From Thelephora terrestris (lineage: Eukaryota; Basidiomycota; Agaricomycetes; Thelephorales; Thelephoraceae), in NCBI GenBank assembly GCA_015956445.1, contig WIUZ02000009.1, forward strand, positions 744,001-808,000: a stretch of 64,000 nt of DNA. The letters are read 5' to 3'. The position numbers and the translations under genes are program-made. The notes beneath the pieces were generated by a model that was not told the DNA's origin, did no database searches, and worked only from the letters and a program-made list of their open reading frames with translations. Shown here one piece after another: positions 23,001 through 32,668 of the stretch (positions are counted from its first letter, which is position 1; each line of letters opens with the position of its first letter).

Positions 23001-24932
23001 GATCAGCTCGAAAGGGGCAGTTGCTCTGGTGCTGGAAGGGGGAAAGGTTTTATTGGTCATCTTTCCTTGCGCGCATCCAGTACAGAGGTGCTCTCTTGGG
23101 ATTTCGACATGAGGAAAATCCTTGACATGTTTCCCGGCTTTTTGGATCACTTCTTTAGAGGGGTGAGCCAGTCGGCGGTGCATGATCTCAAAATCAGCAT
23201 CGTATATGGTTTCAATTTTGGCAGCAGTAAGTTGCGCCCCGAGGAGAGTTCTGATGATGTAAATACTATCATCCTCGGTTCGAGGGTGGAAGGTAAGAAA
23301 CTTAATTTCTTCTTCGTAGAGTGAAATTTCGCGAGCACTCCCCCTCGAGAAGAGTCCGCTTTTGAGGAACTGGCCAAGGGATAATAGCCTATGGGATATT
23401 TCAGGAACAAAATAGACAGGGTTTAGCCTAACAGCCCTTTCGTCTACGTAGAGGATCACTGTTCCTTTACCGATGATCGTTGTGAAAGTAGTCGCAGTCC
23501 TTAGAGGAATGGGCTCGATTGCCTCGTATTCAACAAAATCATTCATATCGAAGGTAAAGTGCCGGGATGCACCAGAGTCGAGCATCCACACGGCTTCAGT
23601 TTCACTCAGGGCGGACAAGGTCAAACAAGTGTATTCGGAAGCTACTACTGAAGAATTACGTTTATCTTCAGCTGCTGTGGAGTCGTTAGTATCGTTACTC
23701 AACACTTGAATACTTGTTTCATACCTTCCGCCAGACGGGCCGGCAACCGACACGGGGGATCCAACAACCATCTCATCACCCGACCATCCCAGGCTCACTT
23801 CATCCTCGCTTGGCGGGGTACGCGCCTTTTTGCGAGGTCGAGGATCGACCGTCTGCTCGCAGGAGCGCTCCAGTCGTTTGAGGGTCTCAATCGTGGGCGT
23901 GACGCCTAGTCGTGCTGAGAGATCTCTTGCCTTCTGAACGGAGGGGTAGAAGGAAGGGGTCCCTGCACCTTCACGATGGACCGGGAGGGAGCGTGTGGGA
24001 AAGGCTGCCATGGAGGCGAAGCCGTAGTCAGTGGCTGACATACCGGAGCTAGACGCAACTGGAGGTTGAGGGGGGATGGGAGAGGGTATGGGGGGCTCCT
24101 CAGACTGTTGTGCCTGTTGTTGGAACCTTCCTCGGCCTCCTCTGGTTCCTCGTCGGTTACGTCCGCGTCCACCTTGGCCCTGGGGTTGATCCCCGCTGTA
24201 CTGCTGCTGTTGTTGGAAATTGGGGTTTCCAGGAGTGCGCTGTACATTGGACAGCCTATGCGCCTGCTGTCTACTTTTGCCGTTGGACGTCTGCTCCCAT
24301 GCGAGGAGGATTGACCGCCGAAGACCATCCACATCAAGCTTGGTTAGATCCTCCGTCTGGCAAATTGCCTGTGGAATGTTATTGTATGACGGAGGAAGCT
24401 TTGACATGAGCATCATTGCTTTGATGAAAGGGGGGATGACGGCGTCTTCCCCGTTGCTCTCAAGTCGGCCGATATGGGAAGCAAACTTGTCTAAGGCGGG
24501 CGTGGGGTCTTGTCCCTCGAGGATCTTGACCTCCATCGCATGTTTGAACTCCAGGTAGATTCCGATGATCCCTGGCTTTCCATACTCCTTCTCGATTGCT
24601 TTGAGAAGGGCGGCAGCGCTGGTTTCAGCTCGGTACTTGTACTGGATATCCGGGACAAGGCGCAGGAGGATGTTGCCGAGGGCTTTATCATTTGCCTCAG
24701 CCCATGCGTCTACTTCGTCTTGGTTGTCAGTGCCTTCCTGTGCCTGAGTCAATAGGTTGTTCTCGGCATCATAGGTGGCTTCTGTTTTTGGCCATACCTC
24801 GAGGGTAGGTTCCTTTTTCTGGATCGTCCTCCATTGTCCTTGCGACATTAGGTATGAACGCATTGGCCCAGCCCACTGTTGGTAGTTCGGGCCGGAGAGG
24901 ACGGGGACGAGGGAGGTGAGTTGAGAAGACAT
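20043..24932 (-). CDS. Ty1/Copia-type Gag-Pol polyprotein (about 1,629 aa)
   Basis: One uninterrupted frame from the ATG at 24932 (MSSQLTSLVPVLSG); a longer frame upstream lacks an ATG. Order of domains: UBN2-type Gag (LSGPNYQQWAG), a Gln/Gly/Arg-rich linker that replaces a CCHC knuckle, aspartic protease (MLDSGASRHF), the GAG-pre-integrase zinc motif (HRRLAHPSKE...CTGCAQGK), integrase core (HSDLKTFP, SDAGGEYTS, HQQNGRAERIIRT), reverse transcriptase with YVDD at about residue 1315 of this start, and RNase H (TDSDWASDP, LSSTEAEYMAL). The Copia domain order (integrase before RT) is clear. With identical LTRs, PBS and PPT, the element looks complete and potentially active. No stop or frameshift was seen. 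Confidence 0.95.
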   Translation of the reverse strand: MSSQLTSLVPVLSGPNYQQWAGPMRSYLMSQGQWRTIQKKEPTLEVWPKTEATYDAENNLLTQAQEGTDNQDEVDAWAEANDKALGNILLRLVPDIQYKYRAETSAAALLKAIEKEYGKPGIIGIYLEFKHAMEVKILEGQDPTPALDKFASHIGRLESNGEDAVIPPFIKAMMLMSKLPPSYNNIPQAICQTEDLTKLDVDGLRRSILLAWEQTSNGKSRQQAHRLSNVQRTPGNPNFQQQQQYSGDQPQGQGGRGRNRRGTRGGRGRFQQQAQQSEEPPIPSPIPPQPPVASSSGMSATDYGFASMAAFPTRSLPVHREGAGTPSFYPSVQKARDLSARLGVTPTIETLKRLERSCEQTVDPRPRKKARTPPSEDEVSLGWSGDEMVVGSPVSVAGPSGGRYETSIQVLSNDTNDSTAAEDKRNSSVVASEYTCLTLSALSETEAVWMLDSGASRHFTFDMNDFVEYEAIEPIPLRTATTFTTIIGKGTVILYVDERAVRLNPVYFVPEISHRLLSLGQFLKSGLFSRGSAREISLYEEEIKFLTFHPRTEDDSIYIIRTLLGAQLTAAKIETIYDADFEIMHRRLAHPSKEVIQKAGKHVKDFPHVEIPREHLCTGCAQGKMTNKTFPPSSTRATAPFELIHSDLKTFPIESYRKYKYSIVFYDDYTSHAWTMNLRTKDAALVATRHFLAMVETKYQKRVRRWMSDAGGEYTSLTFTTMLKEKGIEILQSIPHAHQQNGRAERIIRTLMDKAESMRLQACLPQSWWEFAIDHATHVYNRTPNRRLNWQTPFQLLNGSKPSIDHLRVLGCGAYVFIPEEVRVNKLAPRSELMTYLGTHPGGKGWIFMRGPNNIIFSAAQATFDELHFPKCPTASTRRNTRLQSAAPPLPSHHCHKDGDCQCPLPGGQEEDDATPSARPKPTPKPSSKGKERAIEPAPQPQTPVQSRAPSPEPPRSPTPSSSSDSGPEDAPPAPPAVMPPSPVKTRRPQRERKVPAKPGNVYGSKHPVEIIKSTRRMKDWKKVVGDFSVAPRRGRSSGTIPGPSTQPLPERESSAEEETEVVSESEDEVEKSVEPSGFTTPEEDTDALLARLCREGGVELQNLLISKAVSPTADGKTPKEWKYRDIATLPQAELEEWRTACNEELEALRKRNVYDLVERPRGRKVIKNRWVFDQKPDGRKKARLVAKGFSQVEGMDYDAVFSPVVRFETVRLIFAMAALGGWVLKGLDVRNAYLYGELDEEIYMEQPEGFVAPGKETHVLRLKRALYGLKQAGLAWWRALKRSMEKLGFKSLSSDAGIFIYQDKDGKFVIALIYVDDAIFTGPHTALTEQLKGEFMKIWETRDLGDLTDFLRMRITRHGSKISIDQCAYLQTVLERCGMQNAKIAPTPLPAGYVPTPSTEVACPERRSRFQTIIGSLLYLMLGTRPDIAFAVTKLAQYAANPSKEHVEKALYICRYLIGTSKYRLTYDGDSREGISACTDSDWASDPTQRRSQSGYFVRMAKGLISWTSRAQRTIALSSTEAEYMALSDCSRQVVWMHTLLGELGYNLKAIPICGDNQGSIFIASNPVTEKRSKHIDIRYHYIREVINDGRVVVYFIPGDDNPADLLTKNLGVVKLRKFRDALGLEFF

Positions 24933-25254
24933 TTGTTTTGGGAGGTGGAAGTCCTGCAACCAATAACAAGTTTCATCAGTTTATCGTACGCTTTTCTTTT
25001 GGTGCCAGAAGCAAATGAAAGGGGGGAGAAGCAGTCTTTCCTTTCAAGGATTACTTTAGTGAGAAGCTTTATCGCATATTGCCTCATTCCACACCGTCGG
25101 CAGATGTTAATCGACTACCCTCCCCTGTGGGGTCTACGAATGTGTGTTGTGCTCAGCTTTGGCTAGTCACTGTTTCATCCCTTCTTGGGGTTTTTGACTT
25201 TTTGTTCTAAGTCCCCTTCCTACGCAGTGGATAGGCGAAGGTTTATTGACATGT

Positions 25255-25440
25255 CTAAAAGAAGTACTGCTTAGGGACGCGACGTATGACTCGTCGTGGT
25301 CCGCCTTCTTGGGCGCGCTTTGTCATCTCCTCTAGTACGTATCTAATACGCATTCTGAGGTTATCCCCTTTCCCCAAGTCCAGCGCTCTAAGCTCCTTTG
25401 GAGGTGGCGTTTGGTCGATGAGGGTAGGTTCGTTTTCCAT
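25255..25440 (-). CDS. Short ORF in the Copia leader (61 aa), doubtful
   Basis: Lies between the 5' LTR and gag on the coding strand, starting MENEPTLIDQTPPPKELR. It is charged, with no known domain. It could be an upstream ORF that limits translation of Gag-Pol, a leader exon, or chance. The leader between LTR and gag is about 700 nt, long for Copia. Confidence 0.3.
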   Translation of the reverse strand: MENEPTLIDQTPPPKELRALDLGKGDNLRMRIRYVLEEMTKRAQEGGPRRVIRRVPKQYFF

Positions 25441-25621
25441 ATTCTTTTGATGAGGGGTAAGCCTACAAATCAAAAAGAACATGGTGAATAGTGCTTTCTA
25501 AGCAGGTAGACAGTCAAGCCTGGATAGCGCAGTGGCAGCCACAGAGGGCGCACTAAGGTAAGATTAGAGCCTGTTCACAGCGCAGCCACAGAGGCGCAGC
25601 TTGGAACACAGGGCATAGCCC

Positions 25622-25633
25622 GGGCTCATAACC
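25622..25633 (-). other. Copia primer-binding site: initiator tRNA-Met anticodon region
   Basis: GGTTATGAGCCC directly after the 5' LTR on the minus strand. Its complement, GGGCTCATAACC, is the anticodon stem-loop of eukaryotic initiator tRNA-Met (CAT in the centre). Drosophila copia and yeast Ty5 prime in this way with a half-tRNA. The match to the family is from memory of the tRNA sequence. Confidence 0.7.
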
Positions 25634-25983
25634 TCTTGAGCAGGCAGAGTATAATATTATACTACTACATGGATACTCTAATCCTTACCTGAAGGGGAGA
25701 GGCTTTATAGTTGCTAGTGGGAGAGAGAGAGAAGCGATTGATTGATCTATGGACACATGAGGGGTATATATACTATCTACTCTATTAACGTCACATCTAT
25801 ACAGTGTGACTGATGCATGGTCCGTGCGGCGGCTTAAGGCACGCGCGCGTTATACCGATCGATCGGGTCACTGATGTGACACCGTCCCTTCGGGTCGCTT
25901 ATTCAGCGCTCTCCGGCATCGGCTCTCGCACGAAGCGGTAGAGCCGGTTGACCCGTTGCCGGACACAGACCTTCGGTTCAACA
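25634..25983 (-). repeat. Copia LTR (5' LTR relative to pol), 350 bp
   Basis: Same sequence as 19617-19966 with no difference seen by eye, which indicates very recent insertion. Contains TATA-like TATATATAC on the minus strand around 25766-25776. Confidence 0.85.
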
Positions 25984-27521
25984 CCCTTGCCCCCAGTGGG
26001 AGGAACTCCTTCGCTCGTGTCAACCGCATCCCGATTGATATCCTTTCCCTCATCCCTACCCACTTCATCTCTCAGAGGGACCGTTTCCGCGTTGCCTCGG
26101 TGTGCCGCCATTGGCGTGGAGTCTTCCTCAAGCACGGCGCGCTATGGTCACAGATATTCCTTAAAAGGGGCGAGGAATACGTGTCAACCCTCCTCAAACG
26201 TGCAAAAGGGTCCCCGCTGGATATCATTGTTCATCGACACGACCCCATCGGCACCATTGCACTGATTTCCCCTCGTGCTCAGCAAATAAGGAGCCTCGAA
26301 TTCAGAAACAGAAACTGGCTGGATATTATAGCGGTTTCTGAATTCAACTCTGGGCAACTTCCGTTACTCCGCACCCTCAAAATCAATGATCCCATAACCT
26401 TCGATTTGAACAGTCCCACTGTTGCAACCCCTCCCTCGCCTACCTCCTTCAGGGGTTTCGCCAACTCGGAAGAATTTGTCTTTGCTTCCCAGACATTGTC
26501 CTTGTTGGGCCATTTTGTCTTTCCGAAGCTCACCACGTTCAAACTATGTTCAATCTCGGATAGCAAGTGTAATGCTCTGTACCTACTCGACTTCCTGAAA
26601 GCCTCACCCCTGTTGAAAACCGTCAAATTGAAAATCTCCGCAGAGGTCGTGCTGAGGGACGTCCCACAGGAAATGGTTGTCGTCCTTCCCAACGTCGAAA
26701 CCTTCTCTCTGCACCTAGCTGAAGACCCCACGTCAGAGGTTTACAATATCGCAGCCCAAATATCTTGTCCCTTCTCCAGGGACACGTCGCTCATGCACAA
26801 CGTGGATGACGACAACGTGGCTGGCAGCCTGGGTGTATTCCCCACCCCTGTTTTGTGGGACACGATCATTCACCAGTATATGGCAAGCCCGATTGAGGAA
26901 GTCACCCTCGAGATAAAAGGCCTCGAGGAGGAAGAAATCGAGAGTCTCCTTACCTTCCAGTCCTCCGATGCGACTATCTTCAGATTGGGCTTCAACGTTG
27001 ACAGAACGGATGTAGACGAGGACAAGTTAGACATGAGCCTTGTTGAAATGGGCTGGAAGATTTTCTCTCAAGCCCTCATAACCATCCGGGATCATCCCCT
27101 ACTTTCCAATGTCAAATGGTTCCACATCAAGTATAAAGCTGCAGTGGCGAATGACTACCTGACAGACGTGGCGCACAGAATTCGGGAGCTGTTTGAATCA
27201 TTAGGGCCCTTGGACGAGTTGACCATCCGTGGCTGTGATCTGCGGGTTTTCCTTCCCCACTTCCTCGACTCTTTGTGGTCGGATTTGGAGAAACCTATTT
27301 TGTTCCCACAAACCAAGGAGCTCACAATCTTGCACCAATCGATGGAAGACGTAACGGAATGCGCGAATGCCATATTGGAACTTGCGAAGTTACAGCATGC
27401 GTTGGCTATACCCTTTGAACGTGTGACGATCCACATGGAGTGGATTCCTGAAGAGATAGAGGAGGAGTTGAGGCTGTGGGTTGGTGCATTGGATTTCCGA
27501 GGAGTAATTGGAATAAGATGA

Positions 27522-27879
27522 TTTGTACAAGGCCCATATAGAGCACCATATGACTGGTTACCCACCAAGCTATTGATTCTGTTGTGGAAGCCATTTGTTG
27601 TGAGTTGTGTACGTGAATCTCACTCTCAAGCTTTCAGAATTTTATCCTGGGGGTGACCAATCAATTGGGGAAGATGCTTCTGGTGTATGCACGATGGGAA
27701 AATCCGACTCACCTACAAGAATGATCCAGGTGCCTACGTGCAGCGGATCATCGGTACACCATGACCATGTCAGTGAACTATGGCCTAGCCTTGGCTGATC
27801 TGCGAGGCGACATATTGAGTTCAATAGGGAACGCTGCCGCTTCATTTTCCAGATTTCTGCGTTCCGATCGAATCATGGC
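27522..27879. other. No recognised gene
   Basis: Intergenic stretch between the split F-box gene and the relic. No domain or splice structure seen on either strand. Confidence 0.4.
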
Positions 27880-28400
27880 ACGAAGATTTGTATGGTGGGA
27901 GAAGTGAGTAAGGCCATCGTTCTGGCGGGAATTCCGAGATCGACGACGATACCTAGCGTGGCCCTTTCGCGCGTTCGAGCAAAGTCTTTACATAACCTTC
28001 CACATTGAGAGCGACAACTCGGACAATAATTCGTCGCATCGATGGAACGTCCTGCGCCAGTAGCGGCATACAAAGCTAGCGCAGTGACGCTGCTTTTGGG
28101 AAAATAGATGGGCGGCGATGAGGGAAAAGATTTCTAGCGGGTTACGGTTTATGGGAATCAACGGGCTTCTCCGTTCGCGTATAGTCGCCGACGTGGCAGA
28201 GGCATGCAGATCAAGTTGAGAAACCTGGTCAGAGGTTCACCTACGGGGGTAGTCAACACATCTTCCACCAAAACATCAACGATCTTTTGCACACGACGGA
28301 GAATACGCAGTGCACTTCGGCCCCTCGCTGAGATTGAAGTGGAGCTGTGAAAGGGACAAATGCTTTCCAGGAGAATTCTGTGCGCTCGCCGAGAGGACGG
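27880..28400 (-). pseudogene. Relic of an F-box family gene
   Basis: On the minus strand the family leader survives in altered form (SPGKHLSLSQLHFNLSEGPK near 28385-28320). After the place of the conserved intron (acceptor CCCGTAG), a frame with NRNPLEIFSLIAAHLFSQK-like sequence corresponds to the F-box (NRIPxDILSLIPxHL). Stops and frameshifts interrupt it, and the leucine-rich C-terminus is gone. It is older than the other pseudogenes of the cluster. Assigned by leader plus F-box order, not by length. Confidence 0.65.
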
Positions 28401-28643
28401 GGGGTGTTGGAAATGCAGTCGATTCTGGTCGTTGAAGCTCACAGAGAGAGTAAGAAAGTTGATCGAGTGCGCAGGCACCCGTGAGTGTCGGCGGAGGTGG
28501 CTGTGCTAAATGGGTGCAGCTGCAGGTAAAAGCCTGCCACCCTGAGTGGTGGAGTTTCCCGAATGGCCCGGTTTCTTTCACGGCCAGCTTATAAGCCTCG
28601 TGCGCAAGGGCCACCTTGATCTTTCACGCTCTCCATCTCTCCA

Positions 28644-30401
28644 ATGAACGCTCATACTTACCCTGGAAGGGGCCTATCTCTTTCGCAGCTCATCTTCGCT
28701 CTCAACGAAGAGTTGAAGCGTGTGGCATATTCTCCACTGTACGTTGCAAACGGCCATTTTAGATCCATCGAAGAGCGACACGCTGATTGCCTCTGCAGCT
28801 CGACTTTGGAGGAGGTCTCTCAACTCGACCAAGACGCCTCGCATGCGTTGGCAACAATTCGCGAGTGGAGGAACTCTTTCATTCCGGTCAACCGCATCCC
28901 GATCGATGTCCTTTCACTTATCCCCACCCACCTCCCTTGCCAGAAGGTCCATTTCCGTGTCGCGTCGGTGTGCCGTCATTGGCGCAGGGTCTTCCTCAAG
29001 CACGGCGCGTTATGGTCACAGTTATTCCTCAGAAAGGGCGAGGAGTATGTGTCCACCCTCCTCGAACGGGCGAAGGGATCCGCTTTGGATATCATTGCCC
29101 ATCGTGATATTCCCAGCAGCACAATTGCACTGGTATCCCCTCGCGCTCAGCAAATCAGGAACCTCGATCTCGGATACGGCCCCTGGCAAGACATTATAAC
29201 GTTCTCTGAATTCGATCTCTCCCTCCGCACCCTGAAAATATTTTCCCCCCTGCTCGGCAGATCGCACGGTCAACCCGACGTTGTGATCCCGCCTTCGTCT
29301 ACCTTCTTCAGAAGTTCTGTCGGCTTGGAATCATTTGTCTTCCATTCCAGGAAACCTTCCTTGTTGGGCCATTTTGTCTTCCCGAACCTCACCACATTCG
29401 AACTATCGTCAGAGCCGCTGGTGGAGTATAGTGTCTCATACCTACTCGACTTTCTGAAAGCTTCGCCAATGTTGCAAACCGTCGATGTGAAGATTTCTGC
29501 GCCTGTCACGCTGTGGAATGTCCCCGAGGAAATGGTCGTCGTCCTTCCCAATGCCGAGACCTTCTCCCTGCGCGTAACCAATGACCCAGCGGCACAGGTA
29601 TACAATATTGCAGCCCACATATCGTGTCCTCATGCGAGGTCCACGCTGCTCACGCACCAGATTTTCGAGGACCACATGAGTAACGGCCTGGTGCTATTCC
29701 CCACCCCTGTTTCGTGGGATACAATTGTTCCCCGGTACATGGCAAGTTCAATCGAAGAAGTCACGCTCGAGATCAAACGATATTCAATGGATGACCTCGA
29801 AAGTCTCCTCACCTTCCAGTCCCCCGACGCGACTATCTGTAGACTGGGTTTCAACGTTATCGAAACGGATGCCACCGCAGACGAGTTGACCATGCCCCGC
29901 GCAGAAATGGGGTGGGAGGTTCTTTGTCAAGCACTCACAACCATCCGGGATCATCCCCTACTATCCCATGTCAAACGACTCCGCATTGAATTCAAAGCCG
30001 CTGTACCGAACACCTACTACGAGATGCGTACCGCGCAAACGGTCCGGAAACTTTTCAGTTCATTGGGGCCCTTGGACGGGTTGACCATCAGCGGCTGCGA
30101 TCTATGTGTCTTCCTTCCCCACTTCTTTGACGGTCCGTGGCTTAACGACTTGGAGAAGCCGATCGTGTTCCTGCACACCAAGGAGCTCACGATTTTGCAC
30201 CCGCCGATGGAAGATAATGAGGTGGAATGCGCGAGTGCCGTCATGGGACTCGCGAAGTTACAGCATGCGCTGGCGATTCCCTTTGAACGGTTGACGGTCC
30301 GCATGGGGTGGTTTCCTGTGCAGATAGAGGAGGAGTTGAAGCGGTGGGTTGGCACAGTGGATTGCCGTGAGGAGGAGTACGTGGAAGAAGATGATATGTA
30401 G
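28644..30401 (+). CDS. F-box protein, cluster member 5 (565 aa spliced)
   Basis: Exon 1 is 28644-28738 (MNAHTYPGRGLSLSQL...), the intron 28739-28798 (GTACGT, ACGCTGATTG branch, CTGCAG) and exon 2 28799-30401. The F-box (NRIPIDVLSLIPTHL...VCRHWRRVF) is followed by leucine-rich sequence and an acidic tail (EEEYVEEDDM). Here the intron is 60 bp with no stop, so an unspliced message would also be open and give 585 aa. The splice signals and the family pattern favour the spliced form. Probable SCF substrate receptor. Intact. Confidence 0.85.
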   Translation: MNAHTYPGRGLSLSQLIFALNEELKRVAYSPLYVANGHFRSIEERHADCLCSSTLEEVSQLDQDASHALATIREWRNSFIPVNRIPIDVLSLIPTHLPCQKVHFRVASVCRHWRRVFLKHGALWSQLFLRKGEEYVSTLLERAKGSALDIIAHRDIPSSTIALVSPRAQQIRNLDLGYGPWQDIITFSEFDLSLRTLKIFSPLLGRSHGQPDVVIPPSSTFFRSSVGLESFVFHSRKPSLLGHFVFPNLTTFELSSEPLVEYSVSYLLDFLKASPMLQTVDVKISAPVTLWNVPEEMVVVLPNAETFSLRVTNDPAAQVYNIAAHISCPHARSTLLTHQIFEDHMSNGLVLFPTPVSWDTIVPRYMASSIEEVTLEIKRYSMDDLESLLTFQSPDATICRLGFNVIETDATADELTMPRAEMGWEVLCQALTTIRDHPLLSHVKRLRIEFKAAVPNTYYEMRTAQTVRKLFSSLGPLDGLTISGCDLCVFLPHFFDGPWLNDLEKPIVFLHTKELTILHPPMEDNEVECASAVMGLAKLQHALAIPFERLTVRMGWFPVQIEEELKRWVGTVDCREEEYVEEDDM

Positions 30402-30609
30402 AAGGTCCGAAGAAGGTCCATATATGTACAGTACCATATGACGGGTTTCTCCTCGATGCTCTTGCTTGTTGTTGTAGTTGTGTACAGTACCCAATCCGAA
30501 CCAGGATCGTTTTCCCTATTTTTCCGGCACCTTAGTATATCTGGAAGACGATCGAATCACCATCACTGTCGATGATCCTCAATGATCACAGTGCGACGCG
30601 TGTTTTGCC

Positions 30610-32224
30610 ATGGACGCGACCGTCGCCGCCCTTCCCAACCTTACAGGTTCCAACGCCGCTTCTAACGACAGGGACGAACACGATCTCATCGGCGGGCCGT
30701 TCGCCGTCATCGAATCCGACCCCGGCGTGTTCACCACTCTCGTCCGTAGTCTCGGCGTGCAGAGTCTCCAAGTTGTCGAACTCTACGACATAGAACCATG
30801 GGCATCCGACCACCTCCATCCGATCCACGGCTTAGTCTTTTGTTTCTTGTGGAAGAAAGATAGCGATGGGCTGCCGAAGAAGGAATCATGCGGTCTGGAG
30901 GACGGAGAAGATGATTCGGCCAAGCTGTGGTTTGCGAATCAGTTGAGCGACGACGCTTGTGCATCGATGGCGATTTTGAACGTCCTTCTGAACGTCCAAG
31001 AGGTCGACATTGGAGAGAGGTTAAGGGTGTTCAGGAACGAGACGGAAAGGATGTCGTCCCCCGTACGTCGTGCACTCATCCCTTCGCTGACGGCCTACCT
31101 AAATCTCTCAGCTGTAGATGAAGGGTCTGGCTGTCTCAAATGCACATTTCATCAGACAAGCGCATAACGACCTTGCTCGGTATGCCAACACCGCACCCCG
31201 GTCCCTGTCTGTCTAATGTCCTAAATCTATCACAGACCCGCTGATATACGGGGAGCAACGAACGTACTGGCGATCAAAACGCTGGAGGATGCCGCGAAAG
31301 CAGAACGCTCAATGAACGCTCCTCCTGCCAAACGTCGAAAGCTCGCCGCCAAAAGGAAGAAATTCATGAACCCCGAAGCAACCGATGCGAACCAAGAAGA
31401 GGCCTACCACTTCATCGGTTACATACCATTCCGAGGTAAGGTCTGGGAATTAGACGGGTTGAAGTCCGGACCTGTCGAGGTTGGGGAGTTGCATTCGTCC
31501 CCTTCACCTTCAGGATCTGGTTCGACTGTTCACTCAAGTTGGATGGACATCGTCCGCCCCGTGTTGAGGATGAAGATGCGCAAATATGGTGGGGGTGACG
31601 AAGAGACCGGGAGCATCAGATTCAACCTGCTCGCGATCGTCGAGGACCAGTTTTGCAGGGCATCTGATCAACTTGAGCTCCTCAAGAGGGAACGAGACAA
31701 GCTGGAGACCCGGCTCAACAGTGTTTATCCGGGTGGGTGGGGAGATAAGGCTGGTTATTTCTCGTTCACCTCCGTCGGGAAACACTGTTAACGCGTAATA
31801 TTTGACACTAGATCGACTCTACGTTGCTAAATAGTTCAAGGGATGTCTTCACGACCTCAGCTTCGTTTCAGAACCCCACCCCTCCGATTTTCGCACCAGA
31901 CTTTGGTGCGCAGAGGATGGCGAGAGACCTCCAGATCATGAACATGTCGCCGGAGGAGCTGCTCAGCGCATGGAATCGGTGTATCGAAACCGCGCTTTCG
32001 GTCAAGACCACGGTCGAAGACGAGCTCGAAAAGCCTCGGCTGGCAAACGTAAGTGCCTTTTGACGACCCTTGGCATTATCGTTCACAATGGTCATTAGAC
32101 GGAGAATATCAAGCGGACGTTCGACTACGAACCGTTCATCAAGGAATTTGTAAGGCGTTGCCAGATGGAGGGGAAGCTTGCTCCCTTGCTGAACAGGAGG
32201 AAACCGCGGGCCGGAGCACAGTGA
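30610..32224 (+). CDS. UCH37/UCHL5-like ubiquitin C-terminal hydrolase
   Basis: Exons: 30610-31062, 31118-31179, 31236 to about 31732, about 31861-32049 and 32098-32224. Introns 1, 2 and 4 have clean GT...AG signals; the 3/4 junction is less certain (GTGGGT donor assumed). The protein has the C12 peptidase core: VIESDPGVFTTLVRSLGV at the start, catalytic Cys in SDDACASMAILNVLLN, the crossover/SNAHFIRQAHNDLAR segment, catalytic His in AYHFIGYIP and Asp in WELDGLK. The C-terminus carries the helical UCH37 tail (KRTFDYEPFIKEFVRRC), which in other eukaryotes binds the proteasome subunit Rpn13 or chromatin remodellers. Expected function: trimming ubiquitin chains in nucleus and proteasome. Orthologous in type to fission yeast uch2. 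A conserved single host gene inside a repeat-rich region. Confidence 0.88.
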
Positions 32225-32668
32225 GATCTCGAGCCGTGGTTTCCTTTGGCTAGCAGGATTCTATGCGGTGCCCCCGGATGGTGTGTACCCTTGTGTACCG
32301 TCTGAGCCGTTTTTGTTTGGTGTGTATTGGTCCTTACCAAAACCTTTGCAATACACAAGTACAAGAGTTTAAGTCGTGGTACTCCACCTCCTTACCCCCG
32401 CAGTTGAGCTCGAGCTGAGATGCGATCATACAATGCGGCAGTATGCCCACGATGAAGTCACATAACCTGGCAAGGTTGTCGGATGGTGGGAGCTTCATCG
32501 GTTGGCGAGGAACACAGGACGCTGCGGCTAGGTCAAACGGCAAGGCAATGCGAACAATGTGGACCCAGAAATTTGTTTGAGATGGATGGGATTGAGATGG
32601 CGCAGATTTCAACGAAACGAGAGAAGTACATGGGCGAGTCGGCGGTGTCCTAGAGACTACGAGAGAGG
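32225..32668. other. Intergenic, nothing recognised
   Basis: The 3' flanks of the converging UCH37-like and orphan genes. No ORF with a domain. Confidence 0.4.

Larger units (their letters stand above)
18763..25998 (+). mobile_element. CACTG foldback DNA element (~864 bp) carrying a Copia element
   Basis: Left end CACTGGGGGCAAGGGGTGG, right end CCCTTGCCCCCAGTG, flanked by GGA on both sides (18760-18762 and 25999-26001). Subtracting the Copia insertion leaves 18763-19616 plus 25989-25998, about 864 bp. This is nearly one long palindrome: the left arm reappears as the reverse complement in the right arm (for example the block around 18940-18965 against 19420-19445). CAC-type ends with 3-bp target duplications suggest a non-autonomous CACTA-like element. 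There is no coding sequence of its own. Confidence 0.8.
18539..27521 (+). pseudogene. F-box gene, cluster member 4, split by a 7.2-kb nested transposon
   Basis: Exon 1 is 18539-18633 (MDAHNYPGRGLSLSQL...), the intron 18634-18691 (GTGCGT...CATGCTGAC...CTGTAG). Exon 2 starts at 18692 and runs to 18762, where the codons for REW are followed by foreign DNA. Coding sequence resumes after the 3-bp duplication GGA, from 26002 to 27521, with the expected RNSFARVNRIPIDILSLIP. Joining the two parts restores the family's frame exactly. Apart from the insertion the second part has no stop, so disruption is recent. The 521-codon frame starting near 25956 begins inside the transposon LTR and should not be read as a native start. 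Upstream sequence and leader exon match the other cluster members. Confidence 0.88.

Noticed and set aside
25622-25633. Fragment of a tRNA-Met gene
   Set aside because: Only the anticodon-arm complement is present, exactly next to the LTR, as expected for a primer-binding site.
25956-26001. Alternative start of the split F-box gene inside the Copia LTR
   Set aside because: The frame is open there by chance; the leader exon and first part of exon 2 lie at 18539-18762 and the join restores the family sequence.
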